Source: Sanghuangporus weigelae (Eukaryota > Basidiomycota > Agaricomycetes > Hymenochaetales > Hymenochaetaceae). From it: a DNA stretch of 64,000 nt. Under the pieces are notes generated by a model that saw only the letters and a program-made list of their open reading frames with translations, had not been told where the DNA came from and made no database searches. The position numbers and the translations under genes are program-made. The stretch is from contig CP137322.1 in the NCBI GenBank assembly GCA_033182465.1, positions 2,710,213-2,774,212 on the forward strand, read 5' to 3'. This document shows, in pieces, positions 10,396 to 24,040 of this stretch. Within the stretch, counting starts at the first letter, position 1. Each line of letters starts with the position of its first letter.

Positions 10396-13356
10396 TCATA
10401 TTCTAGGAGGCGATCCTCTTCTTTCATCATGAAGGCTTTCTTCTGCACTCTCCGACATACGGGGAAGCGCTACGCTTGGAACCCAAGTCTCCATCTTGCT
10501 CCCCTTTCTCGAATGTGATTGTGATTGCGACCGGGGCGTGGAGAGTGCAGTCGAAGGGAACGGCAATTCTGAAGTCCCAAGCTCGTCGACTAATCGTTCA
10601 AATCCGAGTCCTTCATATTTCGGACTACGAGGTAGCTCTCGCCCGAACGTGGTCTCCGTACTTGCTGAAGCAGTGCCAAACGAATCAAACGTCGTGCCCG
10701 TGCTCGGCATCTGGCTGCTTTCATACGACACTCGAAAGTCCGAGTTTCGTTGGAACATCTTATTCGACGAAGCGGTCGTAGGAGTAATAGACGGAAATGA
10801 TGAGTTCATTGCAGGGTCCAGCGGTTGATGTTGATCAGGTGTTGGGTTGTTCGGGCGCTCATCATAAAAAGAGGTGGCCCCGGCACCGCCGCGTAACCGC
10901 GAAGCACCAAGTTCAACGGCAGCACCATCTGCCTCTTTGTCCTTCTCATCCATAACCGAGTTATTTGCTGAATCCCTTGCACTTCCCGGCGCAGACGCAC
11001 GTCCCCAATGCCCAAGCCTCAACGTCGACCCTAAGCGCGTACCTAAGCGCGCAGATAAATGCTCGCGCCAAAGCGCCCATAGACTAAAGTTAACAATAAT
11101 GTTAAAGAACATCAGGATAACACATAGACTCGCAACGACGGCTGCTGCGATGCCGACTCCTACTCTCGGAATCGCTGCTACCTCGAACCTCTCCACGAAC
11201 GCGAACGTTAGTGCAGCAATCAGGATCCTTCCAATGGAAAGCGTTGACGCAAGGATATCCGCACCGCGGGTAGGGTGCGGTTTGAAGACAATGATGGAGA
11301 CGAATAGGAAGATCTCGACAATGAGAATGAGAATGAGCTGTACGAGACCCGAAGCATAGCCGAACGCCGTCACGGTAGCTTTGATGAACAGCACAGTAGT
11401 TGGAATAGTGAAGAACCACCACCGTGGCGGCCGATAGGCTGCGTAGAAAACCCCGAAGGATACGCGGTATTGAAGCTCTTCATACAAGACATCTGGACGT
11501 GATCGCCTTGCAAGTCGGATTGTGAGGAAGGATGGATAGAGTACGTAAAAGAGGATAACGAGGAAGGTGAGGACGGAGAAGAGTGTTGCCAGCCACGAGT
11601 CTTTCAGAGTCCATTGGTGCATGGAGAAGATCATGATAGGAAGGAATACGATGAGGATCTATCATGACGTCAGCATCAGATCGCCACTCGGTGAAGCACT
11701 AAGTTTACTCACGAGTCTAAGCGCCCATGACTTGCAAAATCCAACATAACCCTGCTTCCACTCCTCTAATTTCCCTGCATCTTGTCCTCGCTTCTCCTTC
11801 CTCTTTGTGACAAAGAATAAAAACAGCCACCCCATTCCAAAGACAAACAGTACAATTGCGACCAACATGAGCAGAATGAAGAATATGCTCATGAACGCAT
11901 TCGCAGTGCTGATACCTAGCGAGTTGACGTATACTGGAATGCCCGCGTTAAGGACGTTTGATTCTGTCACCGTCACCGTCGTATCCCTCCTCGAAAGCTC
12001 GTTCAACTCCGAAGTACCATTAGCAATAACTTGCTGGTAGGTAGCGATCTTTCGCTGGAGGTTCTTGATTGCCTTAAGTGTCTCGGCAGTCATGACGGTC
12101 GCGACGTTGTACGGACTAAGCTTCCTGTTCACAAGCTCGACACCATCACCACCGGCAGCGTCGCTCATGTCACCGCCAGTATGATGTCGCATGTTATCGA
12201 TTGCATTCTGAACAGAGCTCTCCTCGGTTGAGCCGAAAAGGCCAAGAGCCCAGCTGAAGTTCGTCGCGAACGCGCGGTATAGCACAGGATAATTAAGGTC
12301 GAGAAGCGCGCTTGCCACGATTGTCTGAAATAGCAGCATTAGGTCGATGAGGCGTTGCGGTGCCAGTGACGGTGAAGATAATAATGTTGAAAGAAGGGCC
12401 GAGACGAAAGCCAATATTGCAAGACATCCGGTTACCCATTCGACTGCCAATTGTCGTGTTGACCATCCGTTCGAAAGCGTTGATTGCACACACGCCTTGA
12501 CCTCACCGGTATCCACTCGAGTAAGTGTCAATTGTGCAAACGCCTCTAGATCCGGGATCTTATATGCTATTCCCGGTATCCTGTTCGCAAGATCAAGGTC
12601 CAGAGACCTGATCGAGATAGTTTCGCTGCCAACAAAATTATAGGTCGGCAGCGGGCAAAGTGCTCCGTTGAGCAAGCTGCATAAATCCAGTGTGATATTA
12701 ATGGAATGGGCGCCATATATGTTTAGCATCAAGTTCGCCGTTACGTTCACGTTCTCCTCGACGGAAGCAGCAGATATGTTGAAGAATACAGATTCGTTCT
12801 TGGCAAAATACATGACGTCGAATTGCTGAACGAGAATGAGTTGTGGTGGCTCGCAGTATGATACCGAAGAGGTAACTGTATATGAATAAAATTAAATAAA
12901 ATTAAGTGAGTAATCGATCAAAGAATAACGGGGAAAGAGAATTTGAGAAGTTGAGGGCGCCAATCGAAATTGAATTTGCGTTTACGACCAAGATAGGCCG
13001 GAACGTCCCAAAGATCATGTCGATCGGCGCGCGGGAGCGGAATCAGGGTCTGTCCAGTACACTCCGTAACAGAGAGCAAAAATGCAAGTGACAATACCCA
13101 CAGACCAACTGTCAGCTCAGCTAGAGCGCGACGTATCGAGATGCACGGCGCTAATCGCTGCTGTGCATGAAGATCTCTCAGCAGCGCAGCGCTATTTCTC
13201 TGTCCCCATCCATCGATCCTCCTCGGCCACCTACCACAAACTGAAAGAAAGATACTCACATAGGACCTCCTCTTTTGCATCGACGAACGAAGTGCACGCA
13301 AGGCAGGCAAACGCAATAACGGCATATCGTCGCAACCTGGCGACGGAGAACGGCAT
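10396..13356 (-). CDS. TRP-like ion channel / FLC (flavin carrier, Pkd2-like) membrane protein
   Basis: Exons on the minus strand are 13356-13260, 12875-11713 and 11658-10396, giving 840 aa. Exon 1 encodes a cleavable-looking signal peptide (MPFSVARLRRYAVIAFACLA). It is followed by the ML-like lumenal domain (FTSSVSYCEPP, then QQFDVMYF and FFNISAASVEENV), and then by about nine hydrophobic segments of the fungal TRP/FLC family, which span exons 2 and 3. The last ~190 residues are a Ser/Thr/Pro-rich cytoplasmic tail. Family members sit in the ER or plasma membrane and affect calcium, haem/FAD uptake or cell-wall integrity. Which of these applies here is not visible. Exon 1 was placed because it supplies both the signal peptide and the matching phase. 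This makes the first intron (13259-12876) 384 nt, far longer than others in the window. Confidence 0.85.
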
Positions 13357-14934
13357 TTCAATGGGAGACCAGGCCAGCAGTCCGTCAGACAGAAACGAAT
13401 ATCTTGAGAATTAGAATCCGGATAGAGAACAAAGAAGCAAGGAGAAGGAGAAGGAGAGTGAGGGAGAGAGAGATGGTAGTGGTAGATGAGAGAGAAGAAT
13501 GAGAGGCCCGTCCTTTTGTGCTTTGGTGTTGTTGAGAGGCGATAGGAAATGGTGGTCGAAATGAATATCTTTGTCCAGAAAAGGCAGGCGATGTTTTTAT
13601 TTCCGCGCTGGCTTGTACTTTGTCAACTTATAGAGTCTCGGGCGCGTCGTCGTGGCTGCTGTTCTGCCTGGAGGATGCAGGCGGCAATGGCGAGGGCAAG
13701 GAGCGAAAGAGAGGGACGGACGATGACACACAACGATGCGATAGTGAGACTGGATATTATTTATTTATTTTACTCAAGTTTGACGCAGCACGTCTGTTCC
13801 CACGCCACCCTACCTGACACTCTTGCACCTAGGCACACACGTACATTCGCTCTTCACTTCTGCATGTTTGCACCCACAATTAATCCTCTTTATTTTTCTA
13901 TCATTTTCTTTTTATTTGTCTGTCTACGTCGGAGACTGTCGGGCGCTGACTAACCTCAGAATACCTCACGCCGATCATCCGGGACGCGTCGGCCCTTTTA
14001 TGGCCATGACGTTTGCCTCTCACATCAAGCTGCGCCTTTCTCTGATGAAAACACGCCTTATCCACACTCTCTCCTTGCTTTGCACATCTATTGTCATCTG
14101 CATATATAACAAGGAGGTGTCAAGACTCCTGCACTGCTTTGACATTGCCAATCTCGGCTCGGAACCTCTCCTTCTCAAGTGGACGATATCTGTTCTGAAA
14201 GATTTAAATCAAATCAAATACGGTTAAAGACCGCACGCTCCTTATCTCGCGACAGGACCTGCTGCCCAGAGACCAGGAGGAGGAAAAACTTACTCGAACC
14301 GCCTCAACCTCGGTGCTAATTCTAAGCTAATCTCTGTTAGCTCCGCTCAACGTCTCTTGCGGCTCCTACCCGTCCTGCAAAATGAGGACTCCACATGGTA
14401 TCTGCGTCTCGCCGATATAGCAGTATGAACTCCAATAAATCCTGTCGTATGGATTCGATCAGGATCTTGTCTGGGCTATTCTAACAACATTGCATACTCA
14501 CCAGACATACCGTATTCTTTATAGCTACTGCAGAAATATTAATCCATTGAATGGGTCTTTATTCTCAGTCTTTATAGTAGCTACATTTTGCGAGCCAAAT
14601 GCCGGATATGAGGTGTCTGATTGCACACACTCTCCTACTTATCATCAGTCGGGACAGATAGACTACTTCCCCGAAATCTCCTGCATCTCTCTCATTCTCG
14701 CGCTCTCTTCTGCCTCTTACCTCGATTCATTAGAGAACATCCTGGGCCTATGAACGTGTATACCTGACACACTGAAGTTCTTGATCGGAGATTCCCAAAG
14801 TCAGTCTCCGATATCTCTGATTGCTCATTCGTGAGCCGAAACAGGATGTCGCGTCAATGTGTGAAGTAGACTCTCTTCAAACACGGGCCCACTTCTCGAC
14901 ATGAGAATTCTTTGGCTCAAAGGAACGACTCATT
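13357..14934. other. Intergenic region with no supported gene
   Basis: It begins with purine-rich low-complexity sequence (13440-13480), the likely 5' flank of the FLC-like gene. Several open frames exist on both strands, but none shows a domain or coherent splice structure. Reading frames between 14.2 and 14.9 kb could be the 3' part of the decayed minus-strand gene next to it. Confidence 0.4.
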
Positions 14935-16137
14935 TCAATCATCTCTACCCACAATACTTCCGCTATTCAACGTCGATTGCTTCTCCTGCATCCGCCTCAG
15001 CTCCAACAGCTTCTTGTTCCGTTGGATGCACACGTCACTTATTCTGAACCTGACGGTTCTTATTAGCTGCCTTTTCTCCGCATGCATCGACATCAAGTGT
15101 ACGAGGACAGAGTAAAGGATCGAATAAAGCAGACCGAGCTCTGCTTCTTTCTGATCGGCAGCGTCTCCCTCAGGCAATGGATTGGAGCCTATCGAGGCAC
15201 AGGTGCGGTCAAACGGACAGTGTGTCCAGCCGGCTGCAATCCAGAAATACAATGCGTCTTCACTGATGTCTAGAAAGTGAATTCATAGATAACTTACTAG
15301 CTTTTGGCCAGATTACGTCTTCGCCCTTCGCAAGCTCGGTGGTCCCAAAGAATAACTGCATATCTATGGTGTCCATCCAAGGAAGTCAGAAACTAGTCGA
15401 TTATTCGCGCGCAAGCAAGCAAGAACAGCGTACATTCCTCCAAGCCTCTATGCAACCATTTGTCAAGATCGTCGCTAGAGGCTGGTTTTGCTCTATCCCT
15501 TACATCTGGCTGTTCAAACGTACTGCTGACGTTGGGGTGGTCAGCATGAAGCCCAGGTGTCGAATCCGTATTGGCTCCGTTCTGACTCCTAGTCATCACA
15601 CTTTCAGGACCAGCAAGTATGTCTGGGGCGCCATCAGCTATTTCATGTTGATCACTTGCGTTGATTTGTGCATCCTCAAGACCGGAACGCACAGAATCCA
15701 CTTCCACTACTACTCCGTCCCGCATACCACTCGCGTGGGAAGACGTCTATTCAAGCACTCAACTAGTGAGTTTATATGCAAACCACATACCATCTTTGTG
15801 TCCGACATCGGTAAACGCAAACTTGGTTCGGCACGATGAAATTCTCAATTGGATACAAGCAAAGTGGTGGGTCAGCAACCTAGTAACTAAATCTTAGCAT
15901 GAAACTTCTTTTTGCCATTAATATTGCTCAGAAAACGACTGCAAAGGCAGAGACAAACACTTACTCTATAGCCAACCACCGCTATAGTTCTGAATTCCAT
16001 CACGCTCGGAAGGCCAGCGCGCAATCATTCCAACTCTCACTGGCAAACCTAAACACGAACGTGTCACTCTTTGAAGTTACCCGCTCGTGGATTCCCGAGA
16101 TGTTCACAATGAAACGCGGCTCCCAAAAAGTCACGGT
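14935..16137 (-). pseudogene. Decayed multi-exon gene of unknown function
   Basis: Several minus-strand segments read like protein and can be joined by plausible short introns. They are 16137-16004 (WEPRFIVNISG, KSDTFVFRFASES), about 15877-15790 (RTKFAFTDVGHKD), 15725-15321 (ending RYAVILWDHRACEG) and 15273-14935 (DALYFWIAAGWTHC, then a long helical, basic stretch). The join 15321/15273 uses a 47-nt GT-AG intron in phase. One in-frame TAG (about 15393-15395) splits the third segment, and the link between the first two pieces loses phase. I recognise no family. Either this is a pseudogene or the intron-exon structure is more complex than I could resolve. Confidence 0.35.
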
Positions 16138-18272
16138 CTAAGCGGCATTGGTGGATAAACTGCTTTTCTGAATCGCCATGAGCATGGAAGTACCGACATG
16201 ATCGCCACGACGAATCGACAAAGAAGCAAGGAGCGGAGAGCAATGAAACTAAAAAATTCATCGAGGAAACAGGACCACCTTCAAGTCTACTTTACGTAAG
16301 AAGACTGGTTGAGCGGACTTCAAATGAGAATCCAACGTCGGTCCAAGTCGTCTCCCGACGGGTGAACCTTACACTTGGGGCAGAACCCTACTTCCGAACC
16401 TGAAAAAATTGATCCAGAACTGGAAGGCTCGTCGTCTCTGATCAAGAATTTCGTTAGTAATCCTAAAAGGTGTCAGGGGCGATTGACCGCATCAATCAGA
16501 GAAAGAAGCAACTCGTGTAAGTTAGTTCATTTCGATCAGCACAGCCCCTCGCCATGGTATGCTCCGAGATCTTCTAGCTCCTCATTCTTATCCCGCTTGA
16601 TCGTACGTACGTACTATGCTTGTTGAAACCCTTCATTGAATCGGAAGTCGAGTTTCCATTTTTACATAACATTTCACGTGATGAGTAATAAGATTCTTCC
16701 GTTTCTACATTGTCGGTCTCATAACTACAACAATTACTAGATGAACGAATAGAAAAACCTACGAAGAAAAAATAATAATGAACGTGGATAAGTCATGAAT
16801 CTATCGTCCGAGAGTCAGAGAACTGTCCTTGCCGATAAAAAGATCCACGATAAGCTATAAATACAACAATGTCCTTCGAGGGTACGTGAGGGAACGAAAT
16901 AGTGGATCCAAGCGAGTGAAAAGGAGAGGATCAATCTAGGAAAAGTAAGAGGTGATTGCAACGAAGAAATGGGAAATGCGCGGAATTATTTACAGGCTGT
17001 GAGTTGTAAATGCGTGTGCTACGTGACGGCATATTGAATACAACGGAAGTAAACAGCAGATGAAGACTCGACAGCTGGTAACAGCGAAAGCGAAAGTCAA
17101 TAAAGATACACAACAATTCCAAAATGGTTTAAGTCCGCGAAGCGCCGCTATTTTGGGGATATAGGAGATGGATGAATGGGAAAGGCGGTTAAGAAAGATG
17201 AAAGGGGAAGGCAGATGCCCTCGAGCGTCCGCAGTGCAGTGTCCATGTGCAATGTCGAAAGGCATAAACTGATTCACAACCAAATCCGAACCCGACCAAA
17301 ACCCAAATCTGTAAGAGAGTCCATCCAATGTCCAAAAGTCTGTCCTATCCCAAATAAAATCCCAAAGCGTCCTTGCGGCTATCCGTAATATACTAATACG
17401 ATAAGATAATGTCCGTTGGGGATTCTTTGCTAGTTAAATCCTGAGAGTCCAAAGAGTGATGCGTTTAAGGGAATGAGGAGTCGTGCCGTGCATGCGTACG
17501 TCGTGCCGAGAGAAGTGAAGTGGGAAAAAGAATCAAACAAGAGTCCGTCATAGGCTCAGGAAAAGCGAAGTAGAACCGCTCCGCGGAGGGAAGAGAGCAA
17601 GAGGTGAGTAAACGATACATTGCGAAGCGTATCGCTACAGACGTTTCCTGCCATCAAAGCTTGATGCGGCCAAGGAATGAGAAGGGAGAACACGTAGCGA
17701 AGGGCAGTGACCGGGGCATCGGCAGCAGCGGTAGTACCCACAGCTGACTTGTTGCAGCATTTCAAATGAAGTCGTCGCGGTGTGACGCACCATAATAAAC
17801 AAGACAGGATGGCGTTGGCTAAGCCAGCCAACATCGGAAAGAAAAGGCGAGATTCATCCGAGAGAAAAGGAATGCGAAATCTGGGATGCCGAGAAATAAA
17901 GAAGTCACATCGTCAAGGCCACAGAAACAACCTATCGTCCAGCTCCGATCAACCCGGCTGGAGTGTGACGCGAGTGGCGCGTCGAGAAGAACCTACGACA
18001 GCACAATGGGGTGCTGATATGCTGCATTCAGAACAAGGTCGAGATCAAATCGACATCGTTTCGCGAAGTCGTGGAGTTGAGCCGAATACGAAACGTCGGA
18101 TGTAGTCCAGATCGCCGTTTCCATTCCAATTAGATATCATTGATGAATGTATGATGGATGAGCCCGATAAAAAAAGAAAGGACACTCATTAGATCTTTGC
18201 TACTCAATTAAGTTATAGAACATAATGAAAAAGGAAACGATAGTACATAGTGGGCAGAAATGCGTTGTTCAC
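16138..18272. other. Intergenic region with no supported gene
   Basis: About 2.1 kb of mixed composition between the decayed gene and the 3' end of the Zn2Cys6 gene. Open frames on both strands are short and without motifs. A Leu-rich minus-strand frame at 17556-17834 could be untranslated sequence. Confidence 0.4.
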
Positions 18273-21150
18273 TCACTTACCCAAACTCGGAGTTGAGTCT
18301 AACGGAAAGGCTTGCGCATTGTTAGATCCTTGAAGGTGAGCCAAAGAAGAGACGAGTGCGCCATGATCGTGTGGCACCCACGCCGATGCAGAACACCCAG
18401 GCGTCGCAGCGCTTGCCCGAATCGATTCCCAGGTGAAGACATCAGCGAGTGCAATCCAGCAGCTCTGTGTTGTGCAGAAGTCAGATGATCCCGAATCAGA
18501 AGACCATGTCTACAGCGCAGAAGTACGCACCTCAAAGACCGGGTCAAATAAGGCATAGTCTTTCTCCCCAACATGTGCCCTCGTGAGCGCAGCAGCCGCG
18601 CGCGCGGCTCTTACACATTTATCGAGACTTGCGCCCACGCCTGCCTGTGCAAGGCGGGAGTGTAGTCGCACAACACTCGCATGGATAAGAGTATGAAGAA
18701 CGACCTGCTTCCTCCTCTCGCTGTCCGGAATTCCAGCGCCAAGTTGATGCGCGGGAAGGAGGGTTGAAGCAAGACGTGCAAGGCACGCTTCGAGACGAGC
18801 GAGGACCATCGACGGTTGCTCAACATCCTGTGCCGTTGTCGAAGCTGGCGAAGTAGAAGAAGAAATGACAATAGCAGGCGGGGGAGACGCGAGCGAGTGG
18901 ATGCCCCAGTTTGCTGATGTCCTTGCACACGCTGCGTATAGAGCGGAGGCCTTGGCGAGCAGAGCGAAAAGCGAGAAACCCCCTAACGATACTCCCGCTA
19001 CCTGTATGCCCTGATGTACGAAGAAATTTCGTAAGGTTGCCGATCCATGAACACTCTCCATCGGAATCTGTTTATATCCATATATCAATAAATACGATCT
19101 ATAGCTTTTACGAGTAGAAATGGAAGTAGTACTTACGTTCTCATACTCCTCCACGTCTTCCGGCCATGGAGTGTCTATACGTGTCTCGACGCATTCGTCA
19201 TCCGCGATACAAGGCGGCAGATTCAGAGCGGTGGCTACCATTCGATCCAAGACAAATGCTACCCAGAAGAGGGCAACGCACTCGCCGAGCGCCACAGAAT
19301 CACTCGGGGGCTGGATATGTAACCTACATGCGCCAGATTCATTCGATGGACCGTTTGAGAATAGCTGATGCAAGCCGAGCTGCAAGACAAGGTCACCAGC
19401 TCGTACTACATGCATACGAGCTTCGTTACTGCGCCCTTCCGCAAACAGATAACGTGCTAAAAGGACGCTTGCTTGCAACGCATCGAGTGCCGGGGAAGTA
19501 TAGCTCTCATTTCCATTTCCCAAGCTCTGTTGTCTTGGTGGTGATACAGTGCCGTCTTGCTGACATGGACGTTGAAGGGAAGCAAGATGCAAGGCGTCGC
19601 TCAATCCCGCTTGAGCACGCTTTAACAAAGCCATCTCAGCCGCTTCGCTAATAATCGAGATGCAGCACGCGCGGCGAGCAAGGTAAGCGCCAACCAACAT
19701 AAGCGCGTCCTTCAGCACGGGATGGTGATTCTGCAATTCAGGTGGCTGGGACAGTGAGGCCAGAAGACGTCCGGGATGAAAAGCTAGCCCGAATTGGTCA
19801 CGATGCGCAACAACAAGCTGCACCAGCGTCGCCTCCGTTTCCGAGCTGATGTCCAATGTTGCATCACGATCAAGGCGCATTGATGCAAAAGCAGGCATTG
19901 CAGTCGAGAACATCGATGGTTCGGGGGAGGGGAATGGAGAGGCTTCATGCGACAAAGGGTCTGAAACATGTCATTCTCGAGTCAGTACAATTTATCGAAT
20001 GGTTAGGAAGGTACTTACCCGCATAGTTGCTGTACGGCGACGCTCCTAATGGCTGGCCATGCCCACCGATGCTCCCTACCGTGCTGGAACTCGGACTTAC
20101 AGAACCTACGCTTGATGTCCTTGAGTGTCCCAGCTGGAACTGACCCTGATACGGAGAGCCAAAAGCCTGTGCCTGCTGGACAAGTGGATGGTTCGCGCTA
20201 TATCCAAACACACCAGATGACGGACGCGGTCGTTCTCTGGGTTCCTGCAGTCCAGGAGAAGTTCGAAGGCGGTGATCACGCGGACGGATTGTACGGTTTC
20301 GCTGGACACCGCCTTCATACTCATCCACGCAATCGAACGAAAGAGGTTCCGACGTGAAGATGGGAGCGGAAACGGACGTCGACGGGTCTGAAAGGCTCGT
20401 CGCAGGACGCTCGATGTCCATGCCCGAGCCCGGCCCGAATGCATCGGCGCCAAAATCTACGAAATCGAGCTCGGCAAACGTGTTTTCACTGCCTGAGCTG
20501 GAGGGAGGCGGGGGCGGCGCATGAGGATCCAGAAGGAACACGCTGTCCTCCCGGGCTCCCGGACTTCCCAACGAGGATTCACCCCGACCTTCACGGAGAC
20601 GCTGAAGTTCCGCCTCGAGCCGGACGATCCGTTCTCTCAAAGCTTGAGTACGCGTCTTACCGCGCCCATCGTCGTACTGACAGGTATCTGCCTTGTGAGC
20701 GCGAACACATTGTGCACATGCAGGGTGAGCGCCATCGCATCGCTGAAACAGTCTTGATTAGCACGTGATGAGACACAAAATGAAAAAGGAAGGAAAAATG
20801 AGGGGGAAAAAAGAGTATCGGTATGGTATGAATAGATAGAGATCCGATCTTCCTCGGATGTCATCGCGATGGAGCGTAGAATTCGAATGCCATGGAACGA
20901 AACAAAAGGATCTCGAGAAGGACGACGACTGAAGCGAAGCAGTGGCAACACGGAAGACCAGACCAATCATGAAGGTCGGTCGAATCTGGGGCTGGAGACT
21001 CACCATCTTCCTTTTCCGACATCTCAAGCAGGCTTTGCCTCGGGGCAGCGAAGTTGCGCCCGAGGCTGGTGCAGATCCTGTGCGAGCATCCATTGAGGCA
21101 GAGCGTGAACCAGAGCCAGAGTCAGAGGGTGCTGCTACTTGGTGAGCCAT
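18273..21150 (-). CDS. Zn(II)2Cys6 fungal transcription factor with fungal-specific regulatory domain
   Basis: Five exons (21150-21004, 20742-20019, 19960-19137, 19067-18531, 18464-18273) join in phase to 807 aa. The zinc cluster is split by intron 1: ACLRCRKRKM, then RCDGAHPACAQCVRAHKADTC, giving the six-cysteine CX2CX6CX~6CX2CX6C pattern near residues 36-65. A short basic linker and a coiled coil (RERIVRLEAELQRLREG) follow, as in binuclear-cluster dimers. Residues ~300-750 are the helical fungal-specific transcription factor domain. Start is the ATG at 21150, since upstream in-frame starts are not ATG. The reading ends at a TGA inside a perfect 5' splice consensus (GTAAGTGA at 18280-18273), so an extra exon is possible. 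Target genes are unknown. Confidence 0.85.
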
Positions 21151-24040
21151 GCTGGGAAGAGTCAAGCTAGGTCTGTGCAAAAACACAAGATGATATACGA
21201 GAGCACGGGTAGAGTAGTAGATGGATAGCAGAAGTACAGCAGCGTCAACAATTTATATTGTGGTGAGATTGACGCGACGATGGATTCTTTGTGTTTATAA
21301 CTGATAGTCCATAGCGATTAGGCAGAAGCAGAAGATAAGACAAAAGTGTGAGTTGAGAAAGAGGAAGGAAGAAGGATGGAGGACGAGGAAAAGGAACGGA
21401 AGAGATTTGATTTGCACGTAGGGGGACGGGTTCATCATACTTATAGCATACTTATATGTAGGGTAGGAGATGGCGGGACGGACGGATGTGCGCTGCCGGC
21501 ATCGGCAGTTAGTCACTCCTTTGCCTTCGCAAAGCAAAAGGCTGCGTACCCTCATCATGCTATTGATTAGCCTTTGCTCGCCTCTGTCGGGATATATGTT
21601 ACTTACGTACGTTACGATTTTGTCAGATCTCGCACCGCCTCGCTTCAACCGGCTCCTCGCGCCGCTTCATTCTTCCATGTCCCGTGTGTTCGTATCATGC
21701 ATGTACAAAGAGTTGCGCGCAATGATGCTTGCTTTGTCTTTCATCTCACTTTCAACATCAACACCTCGGGTCCGCTCTGGCACGTGCATTCATCCGTTCC
21801 TCTCACATCGGCCACCTTTCGCCGTCACGCGTCGTCTCTCTCATCCTCTTCCATCCACCGTTGCGGTTTTGCATCGCATCTACGTAGTTATTGTCTCCCT
21901 ATTGTATTTCTTACAAGCAGTTCTGTTTCTTCTCTTCTGACTGGAGCACACGATGGAAAGGAAACTCTGAATGTCTCAGTTTGTCTCAAATCGCCAAGAA
22001 AGAATGACCTGGACACGTTCCTGATCGCCTTCCATCAATGTCCTTGACGCAGGGCAGTGCAACTCTAATCCATTTTTTCATGACCCTGCATCGTCTTCTG
22101 GCCGCCCGATGCGAAATATCAAAGTTCTTCGTCTCGTGTACAACCTAAACCTTCGTCATAAAGTAATTCAGTTCACTGGCACTCTGGATTCATCTCATCT
22201 TTTTGTTTCCTACTTCTCTTCGCTCATGTCGGCCACTCGCTATTCGCCAATCATAATTGTAATTTTCTACTTTTCTCATACCAATAACTGGTCTCGAAGT
22301 TGGCTGTTCCAGCTCATTCGGCTGGACCAACGGGTGACGGAAAAGCGGTAAAGGTTCCATAACACCTTCCCGAGGAACGAACGCTACATCTAACCGTGGT
22401 CAGTGCCTGGTGCCCACTCCTCAAAAGATTCTGTTCAATATAATCCGGAAATCAAATTGCAGTATAGGCATCAATATTGGTCTTATAATTTGCCATTGTC
22501 TACTCCGAAATACCAAACCCTGAAGACTCTGGAAAAAACCGCTTCGTGTTGGAAGCGCGTCCCATGCCGCCAAGTCCCGCTCAAACTCAACTGCATAGCA
22601 TGCATACATAGTGGAGCATGGGTAATTCTTCACATGCCCGAAGGCCCGACTCATTCTTGGTTAACGTGTAGGAAAACATAACCACGAGATGCGCATCATC
22701 GGTGACCTTGCTAACCGAGTTCTATGCACTTCAATAGGCATGTTCGCATCCATTCTTATGTCTTACAGATCACTATCATTTTTACTTTCTCTACAGAATG
22801 GATCCAGCTCGTCTTTGAAGAACAACGAAGGCAAGCATTTTACACCCCGAGATCAAACACGCTGTCTCGGCTTGCTCCGCACAAGGCACTCAACGTACCA
22901 TGAGTGACTTTCTTCCGAGGCAGTTTGTCAACTTCAGTTTCAAGTTGCGAGCTGACCTTACTAGAGGAATCAAAATACAGGAGGTTTCCAAAACGAGCAA
23001 AGTGAGCGAATCGACTGAAGGAGTAAAGAAGGCGAAAGGCTGTACACAATGTATGCTATCCGTGATTTCTGATCGCGATATTGCCTGATATAACATCTTT
23101 CACCTCGGACCACCAAAGTGATCCCAGCATTCGGTCTTACTGAGGACTCTACGGGTTTGAAGGAAAGCAAGGTGCCTCGTAGCACGTAGATCGCCACATC
23201 CGATTTCATGCAACAAGAATTAAGACATTCCGATTTCTGAAAAGTTTCCGTGTCCTTCAAGCTCAGAGTCCGCTTCAATCTCGGCATCTCGTGATAAATC
23301 ACATAAGTAATCGTCAGTTATTTGGCCTTTCCCGCAATCAATGCACTGTTCAAAGCACCTTCTTTCTCGAACACACAAGTAGTTCTCATTACTCATTACA
23401 TTACATGAAACGGTAAGGCATGAAACGGTACTGCCTTAGCAAAGAAATTGCCAAGTACAGCAGATCCCGTCGATTCCCGAGCTTTGAGCCAATCCCGAAC
23501 ACGCCGATCCGAATAACTGCACAACTCGTCGGTCGGACAATCGTGCCTGTTAAACAAAATTCTTTTCCTAACATCGACGTCCGTGCAATGCGAAGTATTT
23601 GTGGTCGAGGCGAAGGGAGAGAGACCGGGACGTCCGGGGCGTCCCCGATGATGACAATATGGTTTCGATCGGAGCTGCTATTACATCACGGAGATCGGTA
23701 TGGCGGAGGGCTGTGCTGCTCAACCAACGTTGTTTCCGCTTTCAGTTTCTTCTTTGCATCCCCGGCGGCAGTAAGCGAATGTGGCATCAAGATATCAAAG
23801 AACGGACATGCTAAGGCATTTCGCTACTTCTTAGGGGACACGGGACACATAGGACCACTTCGTTCTGTTGACATGTCTAATCACCATTAAGATTTGTTTC
23901 GCCTTAGAATACGGATCGGTTTATGGATCCGCCTTGAGACTAAGCTCTCCTTTGATAGGCACGGATAGTATATACCAACACGCACTAGGAAAGAAGATAG
24001 TATCATCTACGTGTAAGTGTAAGTCCCGAAGGTTTGCGCT
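21151..24040. other. Gene-poor region with possible relic frames
   Basis: Nearly 2.9 kb without a supportable gene. The left part is the presumed promoter of the Zn2Cys6 gene. Minus-strand frames at about 23420-23830 (AAGDAKKKLKAETTL, then IVIIGDAPDVPVSL) read like protein and are broken by one TGA, so a decayed gene is possible. I cannot assign it to a family. Confidence 0.35.

Noticed and set aside
10874-11359. 161-aa plus-strand frame
   Set aside because: Antisense of the transmembrane region and tail of the FLC-like gene.
19166-19651. 161-aa plus-strand frame
   Set aside because: Antisense of the Zn2Cys6 regulatory domain, which has correct splice phases and family features on the other strand.
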